NCBI GenBank assembly: GCA_002343505.1
Contig: DDQZ01000071.1
Span: forward strand, 63,632 to 105,496
Length of the DNA: 41,865 nt
Direction of reading: 5' to 3'
DNA from: Verrucomicrobiaceae bacterium UBA2429
GTDB taxonomy: Bacteria; Verrucomicrobiota; Verrucomicrobiia; Verrucomicrobiales; Verrucomicrobiaceae
Shown: positions 8,401-17,700 of the stretch, one piece after another
How the letters are laid out: every line of letters begins with the position of its first letter
Numbering within the stretch: position 1 is the stretch's first letter
Notes under the pieces: generated by a model
The model's database searches: none
Told to the model about the DNA's origin: nothing
The model's input: only the letters and a program-made list of their open reading frames with translations
Position numbers and translations under genes: made by a program

Positions 8401-11169
8401 CCTGGGGTGGTGAAAATGCGCGGGCCGCGCAAAGGCGGCTCGGACGCTGAGCCGGAGTTTGAGACCTATGAGATGTGGCCGATGTCGAAGCTGTATTTCA
8501 ACGACGCGCTGGACGCGCGCGCTCCAGACACGGGATTCGTGACCTTTGGCGCGCTCTGCAATGTGCCGTTTTATGAGGACCTGGAGGTACAGGTCATCAC
8601 CAGCGCCAACAGCGCCAGTACTCTCGCGCCTTTCCACCTGGCCTCCGGGTGGAGCGAAAACGGCCTGACCTATTCCAACAGCCTGTTTTTTGACAGCGCG
8701 CACCGCGGCTTTCCGCCAGCGGATCAAAATGTGACCTTCCTGCAATACCGGAACCCAGACCCCAACTCCGCCAACTTCCGCATCGTCGCGAAGCAGTCCA
8801 TCTTCGGCATCCTGGACATTAAGGACAAGCTCACCTGGAACGCAGTGACACGCGACTTTTCGGCTGACCCGGTGCCCAAGGAGAATCTTCTTGTCTTGAG
8901 CCTTGAACATGAGCTCCTCTACCTCAGCGCGGAGAGGGCGGAGCTCACTTTCGGGGCTCAGTTCGCCGACTTGAAGCATCTCAATCTGGCAAATGCCGCT
9001 GTGGAAGGGGTGGAACGCCTGCACAACACGGCCCATGCGCGTGTGAACCAAGGTGCAAGACGGCTCAGGCGCGGCATTGACCGGCTGGACGACCTGGTCG
9101 AGGACCGATTGGACGAATGGATCGAGGACTATTCCGAGGCGGTCACCACCGCTATCTTCAACAAGCTGCACAAGGCCTTTGAGGACTCTTACAACGCGAA
9201 TGTGATCAATGGTCCCCTGGGCTATCCCGAGTGGGTTGACCGTCAGAATGGAAAACTCAAGGATGTCGTCGAGAAGGCTCTCGAAACGGGTGGCATTGAG
9301 GAAATCACTGCTCCGCTGAGAGAAAGTCTTGGAGACCTTGCGAACAACCTGGAAGGCACCAATGACCTGCTCAGTGACATCCAAGACGCGCTCGACCAGG
9401 CCATCTTGACGCTGGACATTGTGGCGGGTGGTTTCCTTGTGGACGGTCAGGACAACCCCTTGAACACCGTTTTCACACGCCAACCCGATGGCAGCCTCAG
9501 CCCCACCATCGAAGGTGAAAATGCGCGGCTGGGCTTCATTTCGGAGAACCCTGAGACAGGCCAGCGCGAGATCGCCAGCAATCTGGTGCGCGAGTTGGTC
9601 AAGGCCTCGCTGCCGCCCAACCTCGCAAACTTGGCGGATTCGATCTTTGCTAGAAGTGGGGCCAAAACGGCTGCCGACGAAGCATTGAATGAGCTGATGG
9701 CAGAGGCTGACCCCGCTCTCGATTCCATCACGGGGACGCTCCAGCAGGTCAAAATCGTGCTGGTGGACACACGCAACCAAGTGGCTGCAGCGCAGGGGTT
9801 TGGCGAGGAAATTCAACGTGTCGTTGAGGCGTCCGGAGAACGGTTGGACGATATCGTCGCTGAAGTGCGCGAGACCATCTTCAGCTTTATGGATGAGGCG
9901 GCGGAAAGAGCCGTGGGCGGTCCGTTGGACGCCGGGCAGAAGGTCATCGGCCTTTTCCAGGAGTTCAGCGAGAAGACTTTGAGCGATCTTTTAAAGGCCA
10001 CCCTGCGGGACGCTCTCATGGAGTCCGGCATCGTTCAGGACATCCAGCACCTGCTGCGCCAGCGCCTGGCGGAGCTGAGGCATCACTTGCACGATGCGAT
10101 TGACCAAATTTACGCGCGCTTGAGCAAGATCACCAAGAAGATCGCCAAGAAGTTCCTGGCGCCGATTGACGAGCAGGTGAACAAAATCCTCGGCGACCTG
10201 CCGGACGTGCTTGGCGCGGGTTCCGTGGATGGCTACGCCGACATCGCGGGCGACACGCTGCGACGTCTGCGTCTGGATGCGAAGGTGGAGCTGAGCCTGC
10301 CGGAGAAGATGCAGCTTGAGGCGTTCTTTGAAATGTCCTGCTTCGACTCCAGCACCGATCTGGAAGCGACCCAGGGCTGTCCTGCCGCCAATGGTGAAAA
10401 GACGGTGGAAGTGAGGGTGGCGGCGCTGGACATCCCGCTGTCTTGGACGCCCTCGGTGGAGCCTTCCGCAGACACTGTGGCCGAGGCCGCAGGCGGGGCG
10501 AATCCCAACGCGGAGGAAAACAACGATGAACTCCGCGCCAGTTTGGGCATCTGGTTTGGATTTGCCGGAGGTGAACCCAACAGCATTGGCGGCTCCTTTG
10601 AGATGACGAGTGGCGAGTTTGATTTCGAGAGCGTCGTCGTCTCGGACGTTCGCGCGGCGGTGGCCATTGGTTTTGAGCAGGCTTATCTGGCCGCCGGGGT
10701 GAGGGTGAAAGTCTCGGAGTACCAAGGGTCAGGAGGTGTCTTCTTCGGCCGCACCTGCTCCATCGAGCCGCTAAGACTGGTGGACCCGGATGCGGCTGCC
10801 GTGCTTGGTGATCCACCCTTCACGGGGGCCTATGTGGCAGGGGAAGTCTGGGTGCCCATTTCAGAAGTGGCGTTCGGTGTGCCCGCCACCTGCATGTTCA
10901 CAGTCTCCGCAGGTGTGGGTGCGGGTGTGTTTTATTTTGCCGACGGCCCGGTCTTCGGTGGCAGGCTGGACTTGGGCATTTCCGGCGAGGCATTGTGCGC
11001 GGTCACCTTTTCCGCCGACCTGGGCATGGTTGGCGTGCTGACCCCAACAGGCTTCAATTACCGTGGAGTCGTCACGGTGAGTGCCAGGGTGGGGCCATGC
11101 CCACTTTGTGCGCCTTTCGACCGCAGCTTCCCCGTCAACTACAAGGATGGAAACTGGTCATTCGAGTGA
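5482..11169 (+). CDS. Giant exported protein 1 (1895 aa), beta-rich ends with long central helical region
   Basis: I do not recognise this protein. ATG 5482 is chosen because it gives a clean Sec signal peptide (MMKTLALSLLLPVCLLMFTQ, then SALA|QTS). Residues about 25-1160 are beta-rich, Ser/Thr/Ala-rich and without a recognised domain, with a few Cys pairs. Residues about 1162-1570 are strikingly different: charged, heptad-like amphipathic helices (for example RLRRGIDRLDDLVEDRLDEW and RQRLAELRHHLHDAIDQIYA), a probable coiled-coil or helical-bundle stalk. Residues 1580-1895 return to beta, with several Cys residues suggesting disulfides, alternating hydrophobic strands and a final GNWSFE. There is no LPxTG, PEP-CTERM, T9SS-type or transmembrane anchor that I can see. 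It is followed after 32 bp by another exported-protein gene on the same strand, probably in one operon. The function could be structural or adhesive; I am sure only of export and modular architecture. Confidence 0.85.
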   Translation: MMKTLALSLLLPVCLLMFTQSALAQTSPVISITVTPPAGTAAAPLFVIDSDSGTAPQTRNTIPATVTVTFQRSSTGATTSFRIQGDLLPASGTTALGVDSTTRNSASQKVDLKGTGTVTHTFTLNLKPTVALGAGATHRVRANVQQLPSNSFVFSNTGASSTSAGFTVVHFRDSTTSTNLNVHAHLSAAATISKGFALVTNTAQDDFTVSLPLLITRYDLGDVARTLNLRTLVTLEDDLGASIALASGAEVQTTLTSLSAFNSGTPNTPATRSLTLTRSFLPSAPLDSVNRTYRVRVRVEIQEDAFNTTALRDLGNLVNLSSQRLLHFNGTLRFAGGAQASMTSISNTPTAGAFEPNPPSKVSLATNRVRTVLSLSGGALTGQAGMTFGSITNLDARLAPDGTAEVVTIPVTNVKPPPGTELSGTFGRIKVSYASPCLTSAGLVVDAVINLPQGLGFTGGRATSRNKLLRLLPAVAAVTLGSELRHTGTLNGSITGADAWVFDEARPLWFRVTSFSFATNGELSFANPAAEWAHKNAFTQLNNQQTGGQHQAAAMADRLTNDGWLKSVEATSGTVAFTAATDGTARTTGVKLTLGKGEVRPHFPSAPAGSPDLRLLWTVSGNVEIENGKIKAGSTLTGAQSFTVAHESACEKEGCPEPEQSLRTVICTPQGGVFQLTPDGGLECVANLGTSFALAWDRRGSAEAFSHQTGKFSAASFFMPGHQGYVAETRLADARAPGALLNAGLAGQTLVYPQTRAYLEGQGLYAGLNFTVSSGAQVEGEIRIADMKSGILLPLRTNVSKYYARRSGVSGRHVAQAAPDALTLYGYPFGFTKMEMAFLSNSMDGVAEPSRVNGEVQVPKVKQQTETEFTQKFTGLKIACLGALGGAEIDPTDTAPKPLSYWNGSISPKAIQFVPEPPLLGDCGSGNRLLAMLVESSVANIEEPLFGSLVFRNTGNLTGLQPASLGMDGRLGLPGVVKMRGPRKGGSDAEPEFETYEMWPMSKLYFNDALDARAPDTGFVTFGALCNVPFYEDLEVQVITSANSASTLAPFHLASGWSENGLTYSNSLFFDSAHRGFPPADQNVTFLQYRNPDPNSANFRIVAKQSIFGILDIKDKLTWNAVTRDFSADPVPKENLLVLSLEHELLYLSAERAELTFGAQFADLKHLNLANAAVEGVERLHNTAHARVNQGARRLRRGIDRLDDLVEDRLDEWIEDYSEAVTTAIFNKLHKAFEDSYNANVINGPLGYPEWVDRQNGKLKDVVEKALETGGIEEITAPLRESLGDLANNLEGTNDLLSDIQDALDQAILTLDIVAGGFLVDGQDNPLNTVFTRQPDGSLSPTIEGENARLGFISENPETGQREIASNLVRELVKASLPPNLANLADSIFARSGAKTAADEALNELMAEADPALDSITGTLQQVKIVLVDTRNQVAAAQGFGEEIQRVVEASGERLDDIVAEVRETIFSFMDEAAERAVGGPLDAGQKVIGLFQEFSEKTLSDLLKATLRDALMESGIVQDIQHLLRQRLAELRHHLHDAIDQIYARLSKITKKIAKKFLAPIDEQVNKILGDLPDVLGAGSVDGYADIAGDTLRRLRLDAKVELSLPEKMQLEAFFEMSCFDSSTDLEATQGCPAANGEKTVEVRVAALDIPLSWTPSVEPSADTVAEAAGGANPNAEENNDELRASLGIWFGFAGGEPNSIGGSFEMTSGEFDFESVVVSDVRAAVAIGFEQAYLAAGVRVKVSEYQGSGGVFFGRTCSIEPLRLVDPDAAAVLGDPPFTGAYVAGEVWVPISEVAFGVPATCMFTVSAGVGAGVFYFADGPVFGGRLDLGISGEALCAVTFSADLGMVGVLTPTGFNYRGVVTVSARVGPCPLCAPFDRSFPVNYKDGNWSFE

Positions 11170-11201
11170 GCCAACAACCCAATCTTCCAGCTTACAGAAC
11201 G

Positions 11202-14200
11202 ATGAAACATCTCCCTCTCATCCTCGCGTGCTTCCTCGCCGCCGTCACCCTCCGCGCGCAGGAGACGCTCCTCACCCTGGGCACCACGACCACCGTTGCC
11301 GGGCAGCCGCATGCCTACGTCCTCTGGCAGCCGCAGGCCAGCGAGGACAGTCTTTTCAAAAAGTTCGGCATCTACTCCAAACCGGGCGATGCGCAAAGCG
11401 CGGGTGTCTTTGTGCGGGAGGGCATCCAGACTCTTCAGGCCAGCCCGCGCACCATTCGTGCCATGCTGGAGCTGGGGTCAAAGCTCGACCTCGATCCTCT
11501 CGGCGCGGCCCGGCGCATTGACGGCATGTTTCGTGACCTCACCCTGGGCCACGGCCAAGCTCCCGCCGCACCTGGGAATCTCGATGCCTCGGAAAAACTG
11601 GCCTACATCATTCAGGCCTCCACCACGAACCCGCGCCTGCTCACACAGTTGTTCTTCCTGGGCCGCGCCCATGCTGGCGTCATGCTCGCTCTGGGCCATG
11701 CCTTCACCCACCCGATGCCTGCCGGAGTGCGGACCTATGAAATCCGCGAGCTGGATGAAAACGATGCGGATGTGCGCGTGCTGGGGCGCGTGACATTGAA
11801 TCCGCTGGCGCCGGTGCTCATCTTCAATCCCGACCGCCCGGTGGCGGTGCGTCACCTTCCCAAGGCAAACTCGCCGCATCCGGCCAGCTCGAAGGACCAT
11901 CTCAATGTCCGCCTGCGCTGGAGCGCGCCCGCCAATCTGCGCAGCACCTATGCGCACAGTTTCGGCTTTGATGTCTATCGCGTGAAAAAAGGCGTGGCCG
12001 AAAGCCTGGGCTGGCACTTGCAGCGGCCTGCGGCGGCGGATGTGCTGAACCTGCTGGCGGCCATGAACCCGGCCAGCCCGGACCCTGACATCGCCCGCGC
12101 CAACGAGCTGCCGGTGCTGGTGAACCGCCTGCTCAGCACCGATGAAGCCAATGACATGAATGACGACCAGACCGTCTATCTGGCCGATGACGGCGTGCGC
12201 CATAACGCTCCGGATGGCCGTCGCGTGCTGCGCCCTTATTCGGATGGCGAAAGCTTTTATTACTTCGCCGCCGCGCGGGACATCACCGGCCGCCCCGGCA
12301 TTGTCTCCACCGGCCTGCTGGTGACGATCTGCGACCGGCTGCCGCCGCTGCCGCCGCGAATTGAAAACGTGTTCAGCACTTTTGAAGCTCCGGCGGAAGG
12401 CGCAGTGGGCCAGACCGGCAGCCAGTTTTTGCGGGTGAAGTTCCGCCAGCTTCCTGAAAACCAGCAGGAAGGGGCCACCAAGTATTTTGTCTATCGCTGG
12501 AGCACGCCGCAGGAGGTGATCCAGCACGCGGGGGATGTGGGGTTCAACCGCGTGGGAACGCTGACTCACACTCCCGGAGCCACTTTTGCCGTGTTTGATG
12601 ACAAAGGCGCGGGTGCGCCCAACGTCACGACGCATCTGGACGAGACCGTTTGGTACACCCTGCGGGCAGTGGGACGCACCGCTTGCGGGGACGAAAAGAC
12701 GCTCAGCGCTCACAGTGCGCCCGTGCCCGGTGTGCTGCGAGACTTCAAGGCACCTGACGCGCCCCAGGGTGGGATCACCGTGGTGCAAAACACACCCACG
12801 ATCCAACCCGCAGGCAACCCGGTCTTCTTTGAGGACAAGGGTGCCAGCAATGCGGCCCTGGAGCAGGCACTGCAGGCACGCGGACTAGACCTTGGCTTTC
12901 GGGGGCTCCTGGTGGAGATCACACGGCAGTCTTCGGAGATCGCCTCTGTGCATCTCGTGGTCGAGGTCCAGCAGACAGACAACAGTTTCCTTCCTGTTTA
13001 CAGTGCCTCGACCAGCTTTCAAAGCGGCGATGTCGTGCGTGTGCCATTGCCTTTCCGCCTTGAAGGCAGCCGCAGGATCCGCCTCAAAGCGCGCGCCATC
13101 ACGAAGAATGGCATCATTTCCCCCCCCGCCGAGGTCACATTGAGCAAGCCCTCAAACATCAGCCTGGTGGGGCTTTCCGAGGTCAGGTTCACTGCCTCCT
13201 CCACGAGGCGTGAGTTGCCCCTGGGCGGTCTTGTGAACGCGCATGAGGTGGCGAACGCCGATGGCACCGTGAATCCGGTGCGCGGCACGCTGGTGTATGC
13301 CGCGCCAGAGATCCGCGAGTGGCGCATCTACCGTCGTGTGCATCCCGACGGCGACCTGGCGCTCATCCAAAAGAGCGAGGGCAATCCGCTGGAGAGCACT
13401 GCCACGGGGAAGAAAATTGCGGCCGGTTTTTGGGAGAATGACAGCCTTCCCTCCACACCTGGCACCACGGTTTGTTACTACGCGCAGATTTTTGACCAGA
13501 ATGCCAACCCCAGTCCGCTGACCCTGCTGGGCTGCGTGCCGCTCAAGGGTGCGCCGCTGCCGACACCCATGTTGACCGAAGTAAACACCGTGGCTTCGGG
13601 CAAGGACAATCAGCCCGAATTTGTGCTCGAATGGTTTTGTGATCCGGTTGGCGTGGAGCGCTTCGAGGTGCTCATCGCCCAGGAAGGGGGCGGCGAGCCG
13701 CAAGTCGTGGGGGTGGTGCCGGTGCAGCTTGATCCGGTGCCCTTCACTACTGCGGACCTTGAGGGGGGCAATCCCAACGCCGGCCTCCAGACCATGCCCG
13801 GCAGGCTGGACCTGCGCGCCCATGGCTTTCAGACCGGACCTGTGGGTTCGGCAGGCATGGGGGCCGGACCGCGTTTTGCCACGATCTTGACCGTCACCGA
13901 CCCACTGCCGCGTTCGCTGGTGATTGCCGTGCGTGCCGTGGGTGCAGGCCGGGCTCCGCGCGAGGCGGGGGCGGCCAGCAATGCCATCACTGTGACCACG
14001 GACTTCACCATTGGCACCATCGGTGGCGACCCGGCGGGCGTCATTCCCTGGCCAGCGCGGCCTTTGCCGCCGGTGATTGGCGGCTTGCGCGAGGAAAGCT
14101 ATGGCACGCGCGAGGGCCCCTATCTGGCGATCCCTACTGGCACTGAGGGACCCGCGGACGCAGCCACACTCATCCTGGCAGGCGAAGTGCCCGCGGGCCT

Positions 14201-14681
14201 GCTCGTCAGCGCCAGTGCATCAGGGGCGCAAACCGATATCTCGAAGAGTGCCGGCGCGCCGGAGTCGCTGTTCTGGCATCATCGTCCCGTGCGCGACGAT
14301 GCGGGAACCACGGAGCCGCTGATGCCCTGCATCATCTATCGCCATCAACTGCCCAGCGAGGCCTTTCCCAATGCCAGGGCCAACCTTGTGCAATGCACGC
14401 CGCTGCTGGACCGCCTTTCCTGGCAAGACCTCACCAGCCCATCGGTGCGGCGCATCCGCGATCCCTTCATCTGCATCTTCGCGAAGGCTGCGGTGACTGG
14501 AAACTCCAAGGTCGCCCAACTCCCGGCCAAGACGCCTTACCTCGACGATGCCGACGCGGCCATTTTCATCAAAGACCCGCTGCCGGTGATCGCGGGTGCC
14601 CGCTACCAGCATCTCATCGTCCGCTTTGACGACAAAGGCGAGATCAGCCGCGTCATCGCCTGCCCGCCCGTCCAGCACTGA
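11202..14681 (+). CDS. Giant exported protein 2 (1159 aa), FnIII-like repeats
   Basis: Not recognised as a named family. ATG 11202 gives a Sec signal peptide (MKHLPLILACFLAAVTLRAQ) with likely cleavage after RAQ or before it. The body contains several divergent fibronectin-III-like sandwiches, recognised from patterns such as RLRWSAPANL...FDVYRVKKG (about residues 230-375), YFVYRWSTPQ...WYTLRAVGRT (about 387-513), IREWRIYRRVHPDGD...CYYAQIFDQNANPS (about 700-780) and EFVLEWFCDPVGVERFEVLI (about 787-934). The first 200 residues are partly helical and unlike the rest. The end (ARYQHLIVRFDDKGEISRVI) carries no visible anchor. It lies 32 bp after giant protein 1 and 20 bp before giant protein 3, so the three are probably one transcript and may build one extracellular structure. 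A catalytic role is not apparent. Confidence 0.85.
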   Translation: MKHLPLILACFLAAVTLRAQETLLTLGTTTTVAGQPHAYVLWQPQASEDSLFKKFGIYSKPGDAQSAGVFVREGIQTLQASPRTIRAMLELGSKLDLDPLGAARRIDGMFRDLTLGHGQAPAAPGNLDASEKLAYIIQASTTNPRLLTQLFFLGRAHAGVMLALGHAFTHPMPAGVRTYEIRELDENDADVRVLGRVTLNPLAPVLIFNPDRPVAVRHLPKANSPHPASSKDHLNVRLRWSAPANLRSTYAHSFGFDVYRVKKGVAESLGWHLQRPAAADVLNLLAAMNPASPDPDIARANELPVLVNRLLSTDEANDMNDDQTVYLADDGVRHNAPDGRRVLRPYSDGESFYYFAAARDITGRPGIVSTGLLVTICDRLPPLPPRIENVFSTFEAPAEGAVGQTGSQFLRVKFRQLPENQQEGATKYFVYRWSTPQEVIQHAGDVGFNRVGTLTHTPGATFAVFDDKGAGAPNVTTHLDETVWYTLRAVGRTACGDEKTLSAHSAPVPGVLRDFKAPDAPQGGITVVQNTPTIQPAGNPVFFEDKGASNAALEQALQARGLDLGFRGLLVEITRQSSEIASVHLVVEVQQTDNSFLPVYSASTSFQSGDVVRVPLPFRLEGSRRIRLKARAITKNGIISPPAEVTLSKPSNISLVGLSEVRFTASSTRRELPLGGLVNAHEVANADGTVNPVRGTLVYAAPEIREWRIYRRVHPDGDLALIQKSEGNPLESTATGKKIAAGFWENDSLPSTPGTTVCYYAQIFDQNANPSPLTLLGCVPLKGAPLPTPMLTEVNTVASGKDNQPEFVLEWFCDPVGVERFEVLIAQEGGGEPQVVGVVPVQLDPVPFTTADLEGGNPNAGLQTMPGRLDLRAHGFQTGPVGSAGMGAGPRFATILTVTDPLPRSLVIAVRAVGAGRAPREAGAASNAITVTTDFTIGTIGGDPAGVIPWPARPLPPVIGGLREESYGTREGPYLAIPTGTEGPADAATLILAGEVPAGLLVSASASGAQTDISKSAGAPESLFWHHRPVRDDAGTTEPLMPCIIYRHQLPSEAFPNARANLVQCTPLLDRLSWQDLTSPSVRRIRDPFICIFAKAAVTGNSKVAQLPAKTPYLDDADAAIFIKDPLPVIAGARYQHLIVRFDDKGEISRVIACPPVQH

Positions 14682-14701
14682 AGCTCCCACTCCATTCTGC
14701 C

Positions 14702-17700
14702 ATGAAACATGCAGCCCGCTTTCTCCTGATCTTCGCGCTGGTCTGTGCCACCGCGCGTGCCGCACCCACCTCGAAGCTACCCTCCGAGTGGTTTGTGCCG
14801 CTCGACACAGACAGCGGCCGTTTTGGCCTGGTGGACAGGGCCACCGGCACCATCCGCCTCGGCATCATGAACCCGGATGGCAAGACCGGCTTCTCCCAGG
14901 TGGTGCCCACAGGCATCACTGAGGTCAGTGATACCGCCTCCGGTATCCTCGGCCCGCAGGGGGAGGAGATCGTGCTCACCGCGCCTGCCGCCAACCGCGT
15001 GATCCGCGTCACGGTGGCGGCGGAGTTTCCTCTGGCTTATGTCTTCCAGCCACTCAGTGGGTTGGGCACTTCCGGCGTGAGTGAGTCGGAAACCGCAGCG
15101 GTGAGAAAACTGCTCGTCTCCTCTTTGGCGAACGCGCCCGCCAACATTTCCAAGCTGGAGCTGCGGGATCCACTGACCGGCGCGTTCATCACCGAACTGA
15201 ATAGCAAAGAGCTTGTGCAGCGGTTGGAGCCCATGACCAACCCCGCCGATGGCAATCGTGTCAGCATCGGTGTGAACACGACCTCCACGGGCACCTTCAT
15301 CGGCGTCAGTCAGCCACCAGAAAACCGTGAGGTTTTCTCAGACAGCCAGCCGCACGAGATCCTCACGGATGTCCTCGGCAGCGCGGGCGGGCGGCATTTC
15401 ATCGCCTTTCGCAATGGCTTCGCCTCGGCCAGCCTCTTCACAGCGGCCTTGCCGATCACCAAGACCTCGTCGTTCAGTTCGGCATCCGTCAATTTTCCCT
15501 TTCCTGTGAGCGCGCTGCTGCGCGTTCCCGGCGGCGGGGACAGTCCGCTCACGGATGGCGTCATCGCGCTGGCGGCGGATGGCACGCAGGCGGTGTGGCT
15601 GCGGGTCAACGCGGCGGGGAATGGCTTCATCACCACGCCGCACAGTTTCACACCTGATCCCGGCTCCGCGCTCACCGGCCTGCTGCCGATGCCGCAGGGC
15701 GTGGTCCTGCTCAGTGGAACGCAGGCGGGCGGCATCTCCACGGATTTCAAAGGCATGGCCTTCGACGGCACGGACTGGGTGACGCGCAGCAGCGGCTCCC
15801 TGCCCGCACTGCCAACAGCGGTCACAGCGGCGGCTCATCTGCTGTTCCTGGACCGCGATCCTGTGACCGAAAACGGCGCGCGCGTGGTGGGCATGCAAAG
15901 TGTGCCGGACTGGACGCGCCGCACCGGTTCCGAGAAGCTGCCCGCATCCGTGGTGCGGGAGATTTTCCAGGGCAGCGCTGATGGACTGCGTTTCAACAGC
16001 ACCCAGGCGGTGACACCACCACCCGGCACCAATTTTGTCCTGGCCAACCAGGCTGATCCAGCCATGAGCGTCGTCACCCTCGGTACGGCGGCTTCGGTTT
16101 TCACACCCACCCTGCAGGTGGAGCCGCCGTCAGGGTCGTATGACGAGAGTTTCCAGGTCACTGCCACCTTTGACACCAAGGCCTTTAAACTCCGCTTCCG
16201 CCGCGATGGTGAACCCTGGCAGGATTGGACTGGGCCGCTGCCGGTGGCTTACACAACGACGCTCCAGTTTGCCCTGCAAAGCCTCGCTGGCGGCGCGCCG
16301 GGACCCGTGCAGTCGCGCAGCTATCTTTTCACCGCGAACCAACTGCTGGCTCAGGATAGCGATGGCGACGGTGTGCCGGATTTTGTCGAGTTGGAAAAAG
16401 GGCTGGATCCTTTTGGTGGTGCGGATCATGACCGTGATGGGATCTCGGATTTGGATGAACTCATCCGCGGCACGGGTGCTGCGGATGCAAATGATCCCCG
16501 TGGCAGTACGAAAGAGAATCCGGGCGGCAATGCGCCGGTGCTGCGCGGCACTGGCTTGCGCTTTGTCGCGCTGCCCTTTGACGTGCTGGGCAGCCAGATG
16601 AACCCTAACCAGCCGGTGCAAGTGCGCACGCTCACCGGCGGCTTGCTGGCAGAGGCCAACACAGCGGTTTTCGAACGCCACGAACCCCAACTGCCCGACA
16701 ACACTATCTTTGGAGCTCGACTGAGCACCAGCGCCAGCGTGCCGGTTGAGGAACTGGTGGCGCTTTCCTCGCCTGATAGCTTCACCACCTTCAATGGTGC
16801 GGCAGGTCGCGAGATCATTCGCTTTGTGCCAGCCGATCCGCCGCCGCAACTGAGTGTGTCAATCACGCCCACGGGCACGAACCTGACCGGGGATGCAAAT
16901 GCATGGATCAACGCCGCGAGGGCTGCCGTGGCTGCCGTGCCCTTTGCGGCGGCACGCACGCGCCTGGATCCACCTGACATGGCGGTCTCTGTTTTGCTGG
17001 AGCACCTGGTCCACAGCGCGCTGGTCTCGGTGCGTTCGGTGGAGAATCCCGCGCCCTCGCTGGAGGACTTCAGTCTTTTCAGCCAACGCCCCAGTGATGG
17101 AGGAAGACTGAAACTGAATGAGGAGGACAAGGTGCTGCTCATCACGCAGGGGTTTCTATTCCGCAAGGCGCTGACCCAGTCGCAGATCCGCCGCACCGCC
17201 ATGTCCGCATTGGCAAACGGCATTTATGCACGGCATTCCGCCGCGGCAAATCCGCCCAGCCTGGACTTGCCGCTCGACATCCTGCGCGTCGTGCTGCGCG
17301 GCGAGGACCTGCCACCTGAGTATGCGGGCGCGGCCACTTCGGGGCAAATCGCCACGGCGCGTACGGCTTACAATGGCGCGGTGGCTTCTGCCCTGGGTAA
17401 CTTCCGTCCTGATACCATTATCGAGGTGGAAATCCCCCCCACTCCTCTTGGAGAGGGTATCTATCTCGGCGACTTCGGCGGCGAACTGGAGCCGGTGGCG
17501 CTGTTCCGGCTTGGCCGGCGCTTTTTGCTGGATGACCGGTTCGGCTCGCAGCCCGGCACGCGCTTTCGCATCACGGCTTTCACTGACCTGCCGCCTGACC
17601 GGGGCCGGGTGGCGCTGGATGTGATTTCGGCGGAGTTCCTCTCCAGCCCGCCCAACCTGGACCGCGACAGCGACCTCAACGGCCTGGACGACGAATGGGA

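Noticed and set aside
8254..9816. 520-aa minus-strand open frame inside giant protein 1
   Set aside because: Antisense to a frame with a signal peptide and continuous plausible protein; no motifs of its own.
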